A DNA stretch of 38,800 bases from Flavipsychrobacter stenotrophus (lineage in GTDB: Bacteria > Bacteroidota > Bacteroidia > Chitinophagales > Chitinophagaceae), in the NCBI GenBank assembly GCA_945902755.1, contig CAMDNC010000013.1, positions 1 through 38,800 of the forward strand, in the 5' to 3' direction. The position numbers and the translations under genes are program-made. A model generated the notes under the pieces. The model was not told where the DNA came from. It saw only the letters and a program-made list of their open reading frames with translations, and made no database searches. Below are positions 27,483-36,460 of the stretch, one piece after another (the first letter of the stretch is position 1; every line of letters starts with the position of its first letter).

Positions 27483-28571
27483 TTAAGCCTGCGGTATACC
27501 ATAGGTATCATACCAGTAACTGTCTGGAATACCTACTATACCCGCCAGGCCTTTATCTATTGTCATTCGTTTGTGCAAATACTCAATGTCTGTATCTTTT
27601 GCAAATACAAACCTTCCTCCCGCCACCTCATATCCGTACGACTGTAGTATGCGCATAAAAGCTGGTGTATTGAGCATAGCAGTAGTGTAGGCTATGTCTG
27701 CCTTTGTTATTTCATACTGCTGTTCCTGATGTATTTTGCTTTGTGCATAACCCGCACTACGACTGCTGTTGGTGGTTTCTGTGTTGCCCAGCACTGTTAC
27801 AGATATTTCCTCGTTTAGCGCCTTTATAAACGATAACTGCAATCCACCATCACTATTGGCTTGTTTTCCATCTTTTATTTCGAAATCTGCCTGGCGGGGT
27901 ATCATCATAGACAGCGAGCTACCACTATCTTCCAGCACCTTTCTCAGTTCTTCCTTAGTTTGCTCGTCATACGAGTCATATTTTATCACGCGTACCGGCT
28001 GCCCAAATAGTTCTATAAATTGAGCCCAGTCGGCCAACCCACTTCTTTTATACAGGCAGTATGGAGCACACCGCAGCAACAGACCCATATCTCCCGGTGT
28101 CTCCATTACCCACACATTGCGCAGGTCTGCATAGTGTATTCCTTCCTGTCCGTTTTGCTCGTAGGCTATCACTCTACTTTCTGGTTTTATATGCTTTCTT
28201 GGTATGGAATTGCATATCAACTCCGTACCCGGCACAAACTCTAATCCCGACAAACCCCACAACAAGGTTTCCAGAATGGTTTTTATTACCTCTCTGAATG
28301 CCATTGAAGCTATTAGGCCGTCTAGCTTGTGCACCTTTTTTCCACCTTTTTCAAAATATATTTCTTTATTAAGTACAGCATTTATTTTCTTAGCTACCAC
28401 ACCCGTTAGGTGCCCATCTAGCAGTATATCTTCATAAAGGTCATATAGCCTGGTTCTGTTAGGGTGATGCATAGACTCTGCCGCACTTAGTGCATTACGC
28501 CAAGTGTTTATATCCTTCCTATTTCGGTCAATTGACCTTACGTTCAATTCATTCAATATTATCTTCTCCAT
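27483..28571 (-). CDS. Phage portal protein, DUF935 / Mu gp29-like
   Basis: 362 aa; RTRLYDLYEDILLDGHLTGVVAKKINAVLNKEI, LLWGLSGLEFVPG, LADWAQFIELFGQPVRVIKYDSYDEQTKEELRKVLEDSGSSLSMMIPRQADFEI. Confidence 0.85.
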   Translation of the reverse strand: MEKIILNELNVRSIDRNRKDINTWRNALSAAESMHHPNRTRLYDLYEDILLDGHLTGVVAKKINAVLNKEIYFEKGGKKVHKLDGLIASMAFREVIKTILETLLWGLSGLEFVPGTELICNSIPRKHIKPESRVIAYEQNGQEGIHYADLRNVWVMETPGDMGLLLRCAPYCLYKRSGLADWAQFIELFGQPVRVIKYDSYDEQTKEELRKVLEDSGSSLSMMIPRQADFEIKDGKQANSDGGLQLSFIKALNEEISVTVLGNTETTNSSRSAGYAQSKIHQEQQYEITKADIAYTTAMLNTPAFMRILQSYGYEVAGGRFVFAKDTDIEYLHKRMTIDKGLAGIVGIPDSYWYDTYGIPQA

Positions 28572-28694
28572 ATGATGCGATTAATTTACGTTTATTTAAA
28601 GCTGATTCCCTTACACTTCCAAATAGAATATTATTATCTTTACGTATCCCTTGCTTCTATTGATATAAATTTCTACAGTGCAATTATTATAACA

Positions 28695-29057
28695 ATGAGA
28701 CGAATACTAACAGAATTTTATAGCCTTGTATACAAGACTACAGGCAATAAGTTGTTGGCTTATGTTGTTGGCTTAATGGTGTTGGCTTTGTTTAACTGCG
28801 TTATAGTAAAGGGCTTGGCAATGCTTATTCAAGATTGGGTAGGCTTCGCTGCTATGATACTTGTCTTGTTCCGGTTTCCTATCTACTTTGCAACATTCTT
28901 ATTATCGCTTGGTGCTGCATATTGGTTCACCCCCAATATACAAACACTATCACGCGATGCTAAAAAGAACAATAAATATCTCACGATAATCCTATACAGC
29001 CTGTTTGCTGTTGTTCTTTTTGCCTACATGCAATTGGGAGAAGTTTTATTCTCCTGA
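28695..29057 (+). CDS. Small hypothetical membrane protein
   Basis: 120 aa from the internal ATG at 28695 (MRRILTEFYSLVYKTTGNKLLAYVVG...); several hydrophobic segments. The ORF track extends it to 28572. Confidence 0.55.
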   Translation: MRRILTEFYSLVYKTTGNKLLAYVVGLMVLALFNCVIVKGLAMLIQDWVGFAAMILVLFRFPIYFATFLLSLGAAYWFTPNIQTLSRDAKKNNKYLTIILYSLFAVVLFAYMQLGEVLFS

Positions 29058-29091
29058 TATTCACACCTTGATTTGGCGTTGTAACAATTAC

Positions 29092-29529
29092 CTAGTAATG
29101 ATTACTTCTTTTGGGGTTACTGTTCCAGTTTATAGCGTTGCTTTCTGGCAGTGCTGTATTGTTCCCAGCATCCTTGTAGGGCCATCCATCTGGTTGCAAA
29201 GCGCCTGTTTTTATGCTTTTCAGCACCTCTACTGCGTCTGTGTAAGCGACTCTGCTGGTGCTATACTCTACTCCTGTGTTGTTAAGACGCAATAAGTGCC
29301 AGCAAGCCACGTCTTTTACTATACTTTTCAGGTACTCATCTTGTACAGCAGGTGGCGTTGTTCCTGTACCAAATAGTTGAGTAAGGTCGTAGCGGCTTAG
29401 GTACATCTTGCACTCTTGCTCGGCAGTAGCAATAGCTATTTCTGCTATCGCTATGTCACCTCTTGTGATCTCTGTTATTACTTCTGCATACAGCTTGGTT
29501 TCCAGCTCTGCAACGGTTATTATAGGCAT
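29092..29529 (-). CDS. Phage protein, DUF1320 / Mu gp36-like
   Basis: 145 aa; ITVAELETKLYAEVITEITRGDIAIAEIAIATAEQECKMYLSRYDLTQLFG ... YLKSIVKDVACWHLLRL. Confidence 0.8.
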   Translation of the reverse strand: MPIITVAELETKLYAEVITEITRGDIAIAEIAIATAEQECKMYLSRYDLTQLFGTGTTPPAVQDEYLKSIVKDVACWHLLRLNNTGVEYSTSRVAYTDAVEVLKSIKTGALQPDGWPYKDAGNNTALPESNAINWNSNPKRSNHY

Positions 29530-29648
29530 GGTTTAAAGGTTTATATTGGTTTATTTAGTCTCCTTAGGCGTTGACATCCAGCACTGCATCCCTATTGGGG
29601 GTACTATTGTCACTAGTTCTTCAATAGTTGCAGCGGCGCGGCTATTCA

Positions 29649-30215
29649 CTATTCATCCTCTTCTTTCGGTTCTTTCTTTTTTCCTTTTGTAGGCTTGTCT
29701 TCTTCATCCTCCTCTTCTTCATCCTCCTCTTCCTCACCTTTCTTCTTTCTCGCCGTTGGCTTTTTTACATTTTGCCTGTTACCAGGCTCTGAAGCCTCTT
29801 CTTTATCTATTTCCAGCGTTTCGCCTGTGGGCTTTACTTGTACTATCTTTTTGGAAGTACGGTCATACGTTACTTCGTATACATTAGCAACGTTATCTCC
29901 CAGTGTCAGCATTATATAGCCTATCAGTTTTTTACCATCATTATTGTCGTTTAGCGAGTCTACAACTGCATATATCTTGGGTATACCCTTACCTGCTTTT
30001 CTTATTTCCTGCAGTCTACTTCTTTGCTCAGCGTATTCAGGTAGTGTCAATATCTGCCTTCTTAGCAAATTGTAGTCTACCCTGTCGTTGTTTTTTGCTT
30101 TTTTCTCATCCTGTGCTTCTTTTAGCTCTTCCCTTCTTTCGTTCCTGTCTTGCTGCGCAGCTACTTCACTATCAATACTCAAAATTATAAGCAGTGCAAA
30201 AAATACATTTTTCAT
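29649..30215 (-). CDS. Hypothetical secreted protein with acidic/lysine-rich low-complexity C-terminus
   Basis: 188 aa; N-terminal signal MKNVFFALLIILSIDSEVAAQQ; tail KKKGEEEEDEEEEDEEDKPTKGKKKEPKEEDE. Confidence 0.7.
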   Translation of the reverse strand: MKNVFFALLIILSIDSEVAAQQDRNERREELKEAQDEKKAKNNDRVDYNLLRRQILTLPEYAEQRSRLQEIRKAGKGIPKIYAVVDSLNDNNDGKKLIGYIMLTLGDNVANVYEVTYDRTSKKIVQVKPTGETLEIDKEEASEPGNRQNVKKPTARKKKGEEEEDEEEEDEEDKPTKGKKKEPKEEDE

Positions 30216-30297
30216 GTTTTACTGTTTTACGTATATCGCAAATGTCCTTATTTTTTATCGCACTCTATTACGCACTTTTTTCATTGTTCATACATTC

Positions 30298-31851
30298 TCA
30301 GTATCGTTTGTTGTTATGGGGTTTACCACCTAGTGTTATCCCGTGCCCACCTTTATTAGCTGTCTTTTCTATTATTATCCATACAGCTCCCTCTACCGCA
30401 TCTGGTCCGTCATCGTGCGCATTGCCCGCCTGCGAAAAAGCTCTAAACTGTTCTACCAATCGCTGCATATGTGGGTTGTGTTCTTCTTGCTCATTCAGGT
30501 ACAGTTCACCATTTCTGTTCATGGGTTCCAGCAGGCTTTCTACCCTCATAAACTTGTCGGGTTTTTTGCGGGTATCGCCTATTATGGGTATCGTTCTCCC
30601 TCTTCGTCTACCCGCATCACTCACTTCTTTCACAAGCACATCTTGCATAAACACCTGCTCCATGTAGTAATAACAGCTACGATTACCTACGATATTCATT
30701 ATATCATAGTGCCAGTCTATCATTTCGGCAGTAGTGGCTCGGTCTAAGTAACATTTTATTACATGGTATTCACTTCGCCATTTACCCACCAGCACTGTGG
30801 CTTTATAGTCGGCGGTTGTTTTGTATGATGGGTCTGTATAACACACTAGTATGGTATATTCATTGATAGGCAGCACTGGTTTGTAGGCCATTTGTCTAAA
30901 CACCGCCCCCTCAGTCAATGGGTTGTTGTAGTATTCCTTTTGCTGCGCTGCATAGCTTTTTTGGCTTAGTACTCTATCTATATCCGATTCGCTGTTTTTT
31001 TCAGGCCAGGAAGAACGTCCTTGCTCATTACGTATATTCACAATGTCTACGTGGTCTGCTATATCTGCTGCCTTTTGTATGCAAGACGACAGGGCTATAC
31101 GGTTGCCGCAAAATATAATGGTGGTAGCCACCGATACGGATCTGGTACCAATAGCAGCTTCCTCTATCCAACGCCATTTTTTAGATACAATATCACTGTT
31201 CAGGCAGTCGCTATCTGTGTCTACATCGTCAAACAATATGATGTCTGGCCTTGCCTCCTCATTTCTTGTCCCTCTGGGGCTTTGCCCTACCCCTACCGCC
31301 CTAAACGATACCCCTCCCCTTGTTACAAACTCTGTAATACTCCACACACCATCTCCCACCTGCTGGCCATAATCTTGTATCAGTCTTTGGTTATACTCCA
31401 TATTAGCTTTGTAGGGCATCAGCAGTCGGGTTGCATTGTCCAGACTGTTGCTTATCATCAGTACACAGCGTTTTTTTATTCTTTGTGCTTCTGTCATTGA
31501 GCCATCGGCATGCACCACCATTCGGTCATCTTCATTTCTATGCCCAACCAGTGCCAGGTAAAATACCTCCATCATAGTACGGGTGCTTTTAGCCAGCTCC
31601 CTACTCCACATGCGCACTTCGCACCATTCTTTGTTGTGGAGTATTCGGTTTGTGGAGTTTAGCTGAAATGCAGCTGCCTTTGCATAAGCAAACCTAGGAA
31701 AGTAATACCCAAACCATTTCTCAGGTTCAGCCTCCAGTCTAGCTTTTCTAGCTACTAGAGCTGCTTCGTTTTCTTTTTTATCGGTTAGCGTTCCCGATTT
31801 TATCATCTTTACAAACTCTTCCCACCTTGCTATCAATTGTCTATCGGTCAT
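30298..31851 (-). CDS. Phage terminase large subunit (Mu gp28-like)
   Basis: 517 aa; WSRELAKSTRTMMEVFYLAL (Walker A region), RPDIILFDDVDTDSD (Walker B region), ILVCYTDPSYKTTADYKATVLVG and C-terminal AHDDGPDAVEGAVWI nuclease motifs. Confidence 0.88.
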   Translation of the reverse strand: MTDRQLIARWEEFVKMIKSGTLTDKKENEAALVARKARLEAEPEKWFGYYFPRFAYAKAAAFQLNSTNRILHNKEWCEVRMWSRELAKSTRTMMEVFYLALVGHRNEDDRMVVHADGSMTEAQRIKKRCVLMISNSLDNATRLLMPYKANMEYNQRLIQDYGQQVGDGVWSITEFVTRGGVSFRAVGVGQSPRGTRNEEARPDIILFDDVDTDSDCLNSDIVSKKWRWIEEAAIGTRSVSVATTIIFCGNRIALSSCIQKAADIADHVDIVNIRNEQGRSSWPEKNSESDIDRVLSQKSYAAQQKEYYNNPLTEGAVFRQMAYKPVLPINEYTILVCYTDPSYKTTADYKATVLVGKWRSEYHVIKCYLDRATTAEMIDWHYDIMNIVGNRSCYYYMEQVFMQDVLVKEVSDAGRRRGRTIPIIGDTRKKPDKFMRVESLLEPMNRNGELYLNEQEEHNPHMQRLVEQFRAFSQAGNAHDDGPDAVEGAVWIIIEKTANKGGHGITLGGKPHNNKRY

Positions 31852-31900
31852 ATTCCTTCTTCTTACACTTCAGGGTATTTTTTTCGTCAACTTGTCTATA

Positions 31901-32341
31901 CTACAATTCCTTTTGCTCCTTTATGTACGCCTCCATTTCTATCGTCACAGTTTTGGATAGCTGTTCATCTTTTTTGTACAGCCATGTCAAAAATGCTTCT
32001 CCCAAATGGATCAATCCTGACAAGTCATGCTCAGTGTCTACGTTTTTTATCATGGCACTATACTTCATCATCAGCTCCACATCCTTGGGTGTAGGTTCTT
32101 CGGTTGCGTTCAGTCTGCTCGTCACTGAGTTCAATGCTTTGTACAGATATTTAAGCTGTTTCTTTTTTGATATACTCAGCGATTCTCTGAACATATCCCA
32201 CTCTCCACTTCGTATCCAGTTTTCTATCGTCCCCTCTGGTTGCCTCACTCGTTGTGACACTTCCCTTACACTCATTTCGCATTGCAGGTACAATACTCTT
32301 GCTATGCCTTCTACATGCGATTCATCAAATCTTAAGTCCAT
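31901..32341 (-). CDS. Terminase small subunit-like HTH protein
   Basis: 146 aa; HTH-like EMSVREVSQRVRQPEGTIENWIRSGEWDMFRESL, directly upstream of TerL. Confidence 0.65.
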   Translation of the reverse strand: MDLRFDESHVEGIARVLYLQCEMSVREVSQRVRQPEGTIENWIRSGEWDMFRESLSISKKKQLKYLYKALNSVTSRLNATEEPTPKDVELMMKYSAMIKNVDTEHDLSGLIHLGEAFLTWLYKKDEQLSKTVTIEMEAYIKEQKEL

Positions 32342-32407
32342 AGCACAAAGGTGATACGACGTTTTCTTTCTGACAATTTTGCGTTTTGTTACATACGCAT
32401 AGCTGTA

Positions 32408-32436
32408 TATGATAGTACTAAAAACGCACTATCATA
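32408..32436. promoter_or_regulatory. Inverted repeat upstream of the phage-like operon
   Basis: TATGATAGT-actaaaaacgc-ACTATCATA; perfect 9-bp arms, 11-nt spacer. Confidence 0.4.
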
Positions 32437-32572
32437 AATCTTTTTTCTGTGGATAACCTTTGTTTGGTGATTGTTTTACAGCAGCTTATACGTTAGCACA
32501 AAGTCACCTATTTATGGTTCGGCCTTTCGTGTTCATGTAGTGCCCATTCCCAACCACACATTGATACATAAC

Positions 32573-34165
32573 TTAATGCGTCAAATGTTTGTTTTTCCAT
32601 TCTATCCTGTTTATCCCAGCCTTGGCTTGCTGGTCTATCGAGTTCTGAAAATCGTGTTCGGGCATGTCTATACATCGGTTGTACATTGATATTGCTTCTT
32701 TGTCCATTTGCAGCGCTTCATATATTTTGCCTGTGTGCAGCGCTGCCCTGGCGGCAAACTGCTCTTGTCTACCTGCACCTTCATTCATTGCCATTTTATA
32801 GGCCGCCAGTGCATCTTTATACAGTCTCGTTCCCATTGGCATATGTGCCATCTCTTCATACACCCTACCCAATCTGAAGTAGTACTCTGACCTATCGGCT
32901 ACATTTTTCAATTGTGGGGCATTGGTCTGTTGCAGCAGTACCAATGCCTGCTCATAATAACCACCATCTATTAGCATTCTAGCTCGCAGCAAAGTTTTAT
33001 GTGGCCATATAGCGCTGGTAGCAAACCGTTGCGCTTGTTTATCTGCATCTATTCTGGTGCTACCTGCACCTAATATTTGTTGTCTGCAATACCATGCTTT
33101 GTTTTCATTATCGTTTACATACCACAATAGTGCCATCTTCTGCCATGCTTCTTTCACATACAGTTCACTCCGGTTATGCTTTAGGTACCTGTTAAGATAA
33201 TAAATAGCATTTGTATCTGCTTTTGCCATCATTGCTATTCCCTGCTGGTAATCAAAAACCGGATATATTGTATGTTGTTCATTGGTAGCGGCCAACTTTA
33301 GTGTTGCTAATGCAGCGCTTGCCTCTCTGTGATCTAGCGCTATGTTTACTTTTACATACGCCTTTAGCAAATTGTTTTGCACATCCCACTCACTGTTATT
33401 CAGCATTTGCCAAACTGGTTCAGTCTCTGCCAGTAGGTAAAAACGGGTATACACATAATACAGCAGCGTTTCGGCATACAGCGGGTCGGCTTCGGTATGT
33501 GTGTGTACAAACACAGCCAGCTTTTCAGTGCCATTCCGCACACTACCCTTTACCCCAAATACCGCTGCCAACCATTTATAGTTGCCAGGTAGCGAGCCCA
33601 CTACGGCCTCTTGCAGCCCGGTTACTGTATGGTTATATTCAAACTCCGGAAACAAACGTTTGTTTTCTTTTAGCAACGCAAAAGACTTTCTGAAATTAAA
33701 CGCTGCTTTATATTGCTCTCCAAACTTCACATTTATAATGGCCCTGTGCATGTAAGCGCCTGCCACACAAAACCGATACCATGGCTCCGATGCGTCGCCA
33801 CTACTAAGAGACACCAATCTTTTTTCCATTCCTGCCTTCCTTCGTTCGTATTCTTGCTTGTCTGTATTTAGTAGCAGCACTAGGCAGTCTTCGTAGTCTG
33901 CTATATAAGTTGCCATCAGGTTTTGGGGATTGTTTTTTTGCTCTTGTAATAAGGCTGACCTACCCGCTGCCAAACGCAATGCCATAAAATGATTGTATGC
34001 TTGCGCACAATTGTCGGTATACTGGTACGTAGCACCTGCCCCTATGCTGCAAAAGCTCAGCAAAAACACCAATACAGCTACTAAAACACGATACAGCATA
34101 AATTGTAAAGATACAGGCACTAAGTAGTAGTAGCTACAGTTAATAGAGCGAAAAAAAGTTAACAA
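32573..34165 (-). CDS. TPR-like exported hypothetical protein
   Basis: 530 aa; helical repeats such as DRSEYYFRLGRVYEEMAHMPMGTRLYKDALAAYKMAMNEG. A signal peptide begins at internal MLYRVLVAVLVFLLSFCSIGAGA (start about 34096). Confidence 0.75.
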   Translation of the reverse strand: MLTFFRSINCSYYYLVPVSLQFMLYRVLVAVLVFLLSFCSIGAGATYQYTDNCAQAYNHFMALRLAAGRSALLQEQKNNPQNLMATYIADYEDCLVLLLNTDKQEYERRKAGMEKRLVSLSSGDASEPWYRFCVAGAYMHRAIINVKFGEQYKAAFNFRKSFALLKENKRLFPEFEYNHTVTGLQEAVVGSLPGNYKWLAAVFGVKGSVRNGTEKLAVFVHTHTEADPLYAETLLYYVYTRFYLLAETEPVWQMLNNSEWDVQNNLLKAYVKVNIALDHREASAALATLKLAATNEQHTIYPVFDYQQGIAMMAKADTNAIYYLNRYLKHNRSELYVKEAWQKMALLWYVNDNENKAWYCRQQILGAGSTRIDADKQAQRFATSAIWPHKTLLRARMLIDGGYYEQALVLLQQTNAPQLKNVADRSEYYFRLGRVYEEMAHMPMGTRLYKDALAAYKMAMNEGAGRQEQFAARAALHTGKIYEALQMDKEAISMYNRCIDMPEHDFQNSIDQQAKAGINRIEWKNKHLTH

Positions 34166-34194
34166 TTACAAAGTATGGTATTTCTAAGGAATAC

Positions 34195-34225
34195 ATTGTT
34201 ATTAGACATTTTTGACTTAGTTTTG
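34195..34225 (+). promoter_or_regulatory. Candidate Bacteroidetes-type promoter for the EGF-like lipoprotein
   Basis: ATTG (34195-34198), 19 nt, TAGTTTTG (34218-34225). Confidence 0.5.
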
Positions 34226-34259
34226 CGCCATACATTCATTTTAACGTAAAAAAACCAAT

Positions 34260-34796
34260 ATGAAATCATTTAAACAAATCGCATTAAGCGCATTCCTGAC
34301 AATCAGCGCATTTGGCGCAGTAGTGTACACTTCTTGCAACAAAGACGAGTGTAAAGATGTAGTTTGCCAAAACGGCGGTACTTGTAGCGAAGGTAAATGT
34401 ACTTGCCCTACTGGCATAGGTGGAGACAAGTGCGAAACTATCTTCAGAACAACTTATGCAAATACTTATGTAGGTAACGGTACAGACAATGCTACTCCTT
34501 CTAATACATATACTAACTGGAGAATGTCTTTCACTACAGTAGGTACTGATGTTACTAAAATGGAACTTATCCTGAAAGACAACACCAGCGCACCAGTAAT
34601 TACTGTACCTGTTACACTTTCTAACACTACTGCAACTGGTTCTGTATTCACAATTACTTCTACTGTTTCTGGTGGTTTCACTTACACTGGTACTGGTAAC
34701 ATAAGCGGTACAATCGCTTCTATGACCCTAACAGAAAAAGAAAACGCAACTAACACTACTACTACTTACACGTTTACAAACATGGCTAAGCAGTAA
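34260..34796 (+). CDS. Putative lipoprotein with an EGF-like cysteine motif
   Basis: 178 aa; hydrophobic N-terminus then TSC; CKDVVCQNGGTCSEGKCTCPTGIGGDKC. Confidence 0.8.
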   Translation: MKSFKQIALSAFLTISAFGAVVYTSCNKDECKDVVCQNGGTCSEGKCTCPTGIGGDKCETIFRTTYANTYVGNGTDNATPSNTYTNWRMSFTTVGTDVTKMELILKDNTSAPVITVPVTLSNTTATGSVFTITSTVSGGFTYTGTGNISGTIASMTLTEKENATNTTTTYTFTNMAKQ

Positions 34797-34814
34797 TTAT
34801 ACAGTTATTTACAT

Positions 34815-34850
34815 AAAAAAACCGTTGCTCTAAATAGCAACGGTTTTTTT
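34815..34850 (+). terminator. Rho-independent terminator
   Basis: AAAAAACCGTTGCT-ctaaat-AGCAACGGTTTTTTT. Confidence 0.9.
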
Positions 34851-34930
34851 ATGTAGTTATTCTACCATACTGAGATATCCTATTCTTCAAGTATACCTTT
34901 TACTTGCGGGCCTATATTCATTTTTTAAAT

Positions 34931-34968
34931 TAGAGAGGGGTGCATGACAAATCATGCACCCCTCTCTA
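34931..34968. other. Perfect 17-bp hairpin
   Basis: TAGAGAGGGGTGCATGA-caaa-TCATGCACCCCTCTCTA. Confidence 0.8.
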
Positions 34969-34983
34969 ACAAAGAATAGTAAA

Positions 34984-35400
34984 TTATTTCTGTGATTGAT
35001 CAGAACGACCTCTCAAACCTCCACCAGATGCTGGCTTAGCTTCTGTACCGCTTTGTGATTGATCAGAACGACCCTTCAGACCTCCGCTTGGTGGTGGTGG
35101 CGGCGGTGGCGGAGCAGGTGATGCTGGCTCAGCTTTAGGAGTTTTAGTGGTTTTTTTGCCACCAGATGATTTTTTAGCGGCAGCAGCAGCAGCCGAATCA
35201 GCAGCAGCTTTTTCTGCTTCCATTGCCTTCAGAGTAGAGTCGTTTTTACGAGCCATTTCTGCTTCGCGCTCTGCAACCTGTGCATTTACTGCAGAATCTA
35301 TCTGAGCCTGTGACTGACCTGCATCTTCTGTTTTAGTCTCACCGCCGCAAGATGCAAGCAAAAAAGCCGCACTCGCCATAAGTAGAAATTGTTTTTTCAT
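34984..35400 (-). CDS. Low-complexity lipoprotein with Ala/Lys/Pro tracts and a duplicated GRSDQSQ motif
   Basis: 138 aa; lipobox LLASCGG; APPPPPPPPSGGLKGRSDQSQSGTEAKPASGGGLRGRSDQSQK. Confidence 0.75.
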   Translation of the reverse strand: MKKQFLLMASAAFLLASCGGETKTEDAGQSQAQIDSAVNAQVAEREAEMARKNDSTLKAMEAEKAAADSAAAAAAKKSSGGKKTTKTPKAEPASPAPPPPPPPPSGGLKGRSDQSQSGTEAKPASGGGLRGRSDQSQK

Positions 35401-35560
35401 TGCTATGTATTTAAGTTTGGTGCAAAAATATCGTTATTATTTAGAACTAAAAAACAATGTTGCAATAAGTTTTTATAAGTTCACATACCGGCGTCTAGAG
35501 TGAATACAATTTAGCATAATTAATGCACTTTCAATCTGTTATGCATTATTTTAAAATAGG

Positions 35561-36355
35561 CTACACTGCTACGGGTGCTTTTATGGCAGGGTGACTGTTG
35601 TAGTTTTCAAGCACAAAATCTTCATACCTGAATGCAAATATATCCTTCACCTCCGTATTTATCTTCATTACTGGCAGAGGGTAAGGTGTTCTGGTTAGTT
35701 GCAACTTAGCCTGCTCTATATGGTTGTTATAAAGATGCACATCTCCAAATGTATGTATAAACTCACCCGGCTGCAAGCCACATACCTGCGCCATCATCAT
35801 CGTCAGTAGGGCATAAGAGGCTATATTAAATGGCACTCCCAAAAAAACATCGCCGCTGCGCTGATACAATTGGCAAGACAACTTACCGTCTATCACATAA
35901 AACTGAAACAATGCATGACACGGACTCAGCTTCATAGCAGGCAGGTCTGCCACATTCCAGGCATTTACTATCATTCTTCTGCTATCGGGGTTGGTTTTTA
36001 TCTGGTGTAGTACATCCTTTATCTGGTCGTATGTTTTGCCATCAGCTCCTGTCCAGCTGCGCCATTGATGGCCATACACTGGCCCCAGATTGCCATTTTC
36101 GTCAGCCCACTCATCCCATATGCGTACTCCGTGTTCTTTCAGGTACCCAATGTTGGTATCCCCCTTCAAAAACCACAATAACTCATGTATTATAGATTTC
36201 AGGTGTAGTTTTTTAGTAGTTACCATCGGAAATCCTTCTGCAAGGTCAAAACGCATCTGATACCCGAAACAACTGATTGTACCCGTTCCGGTACGGTCAG
36301 TTTTTTGAGCCCCATTCTCCAGTATGTGCTTCAGTAAGTCTAAATAAACCTGCAT
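35561..36355 (-). CDS. thyA: Thymidylate synthase
   Basis: 264 aa; [82 protein letters not shown]. Confidence 0.99.
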   Translation of the reverse strand: MQVYLDLLKHILENGAQKTDRTGTGTISCFGYQMRFDLAEGFPMVTTKKLHLKSIIHELLWFLKGDTNIGYLKEHGVRIWDEWADENGNLGPVYGHQWRSWTGADGKTYDQIKDVLHQIKTNPDSRRMIVNAWNVADLPAMKLSPCHALFQFYVIDGKLSCQLYQRSGDVFLGVPFNIASYALLTMMMAQVCGLQPGEFIHTFGDVHLYNNHIEQAKLQLTRTPYPLPVMKINTEVKDIFAFRYEDFVLENYNSHPAIKAPVAV

Positions 36356-36460
36356 AAAGTAGTAGTAATAACTTCAAAAGTAGCCAAACCAATATTGCCG
36401 CTACCCATATCACCATGCGGACTATCTATTATGAATTGTTTTTCCCCTTGTTTCCGTTTA

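Noticed and set aside
29695-29919. Poly-Ser plus-strand ORF (MSSSSSSSSSSSSS...)
   Set aside because: Reverse reading of the GAA/GAG/GAT triplet tract in the acidic secreted protein.
31021-31500. 159-aa plus-strand ORF
   Set aside because: Antisense to TerL, which has recognisable motifs in the minus frame.
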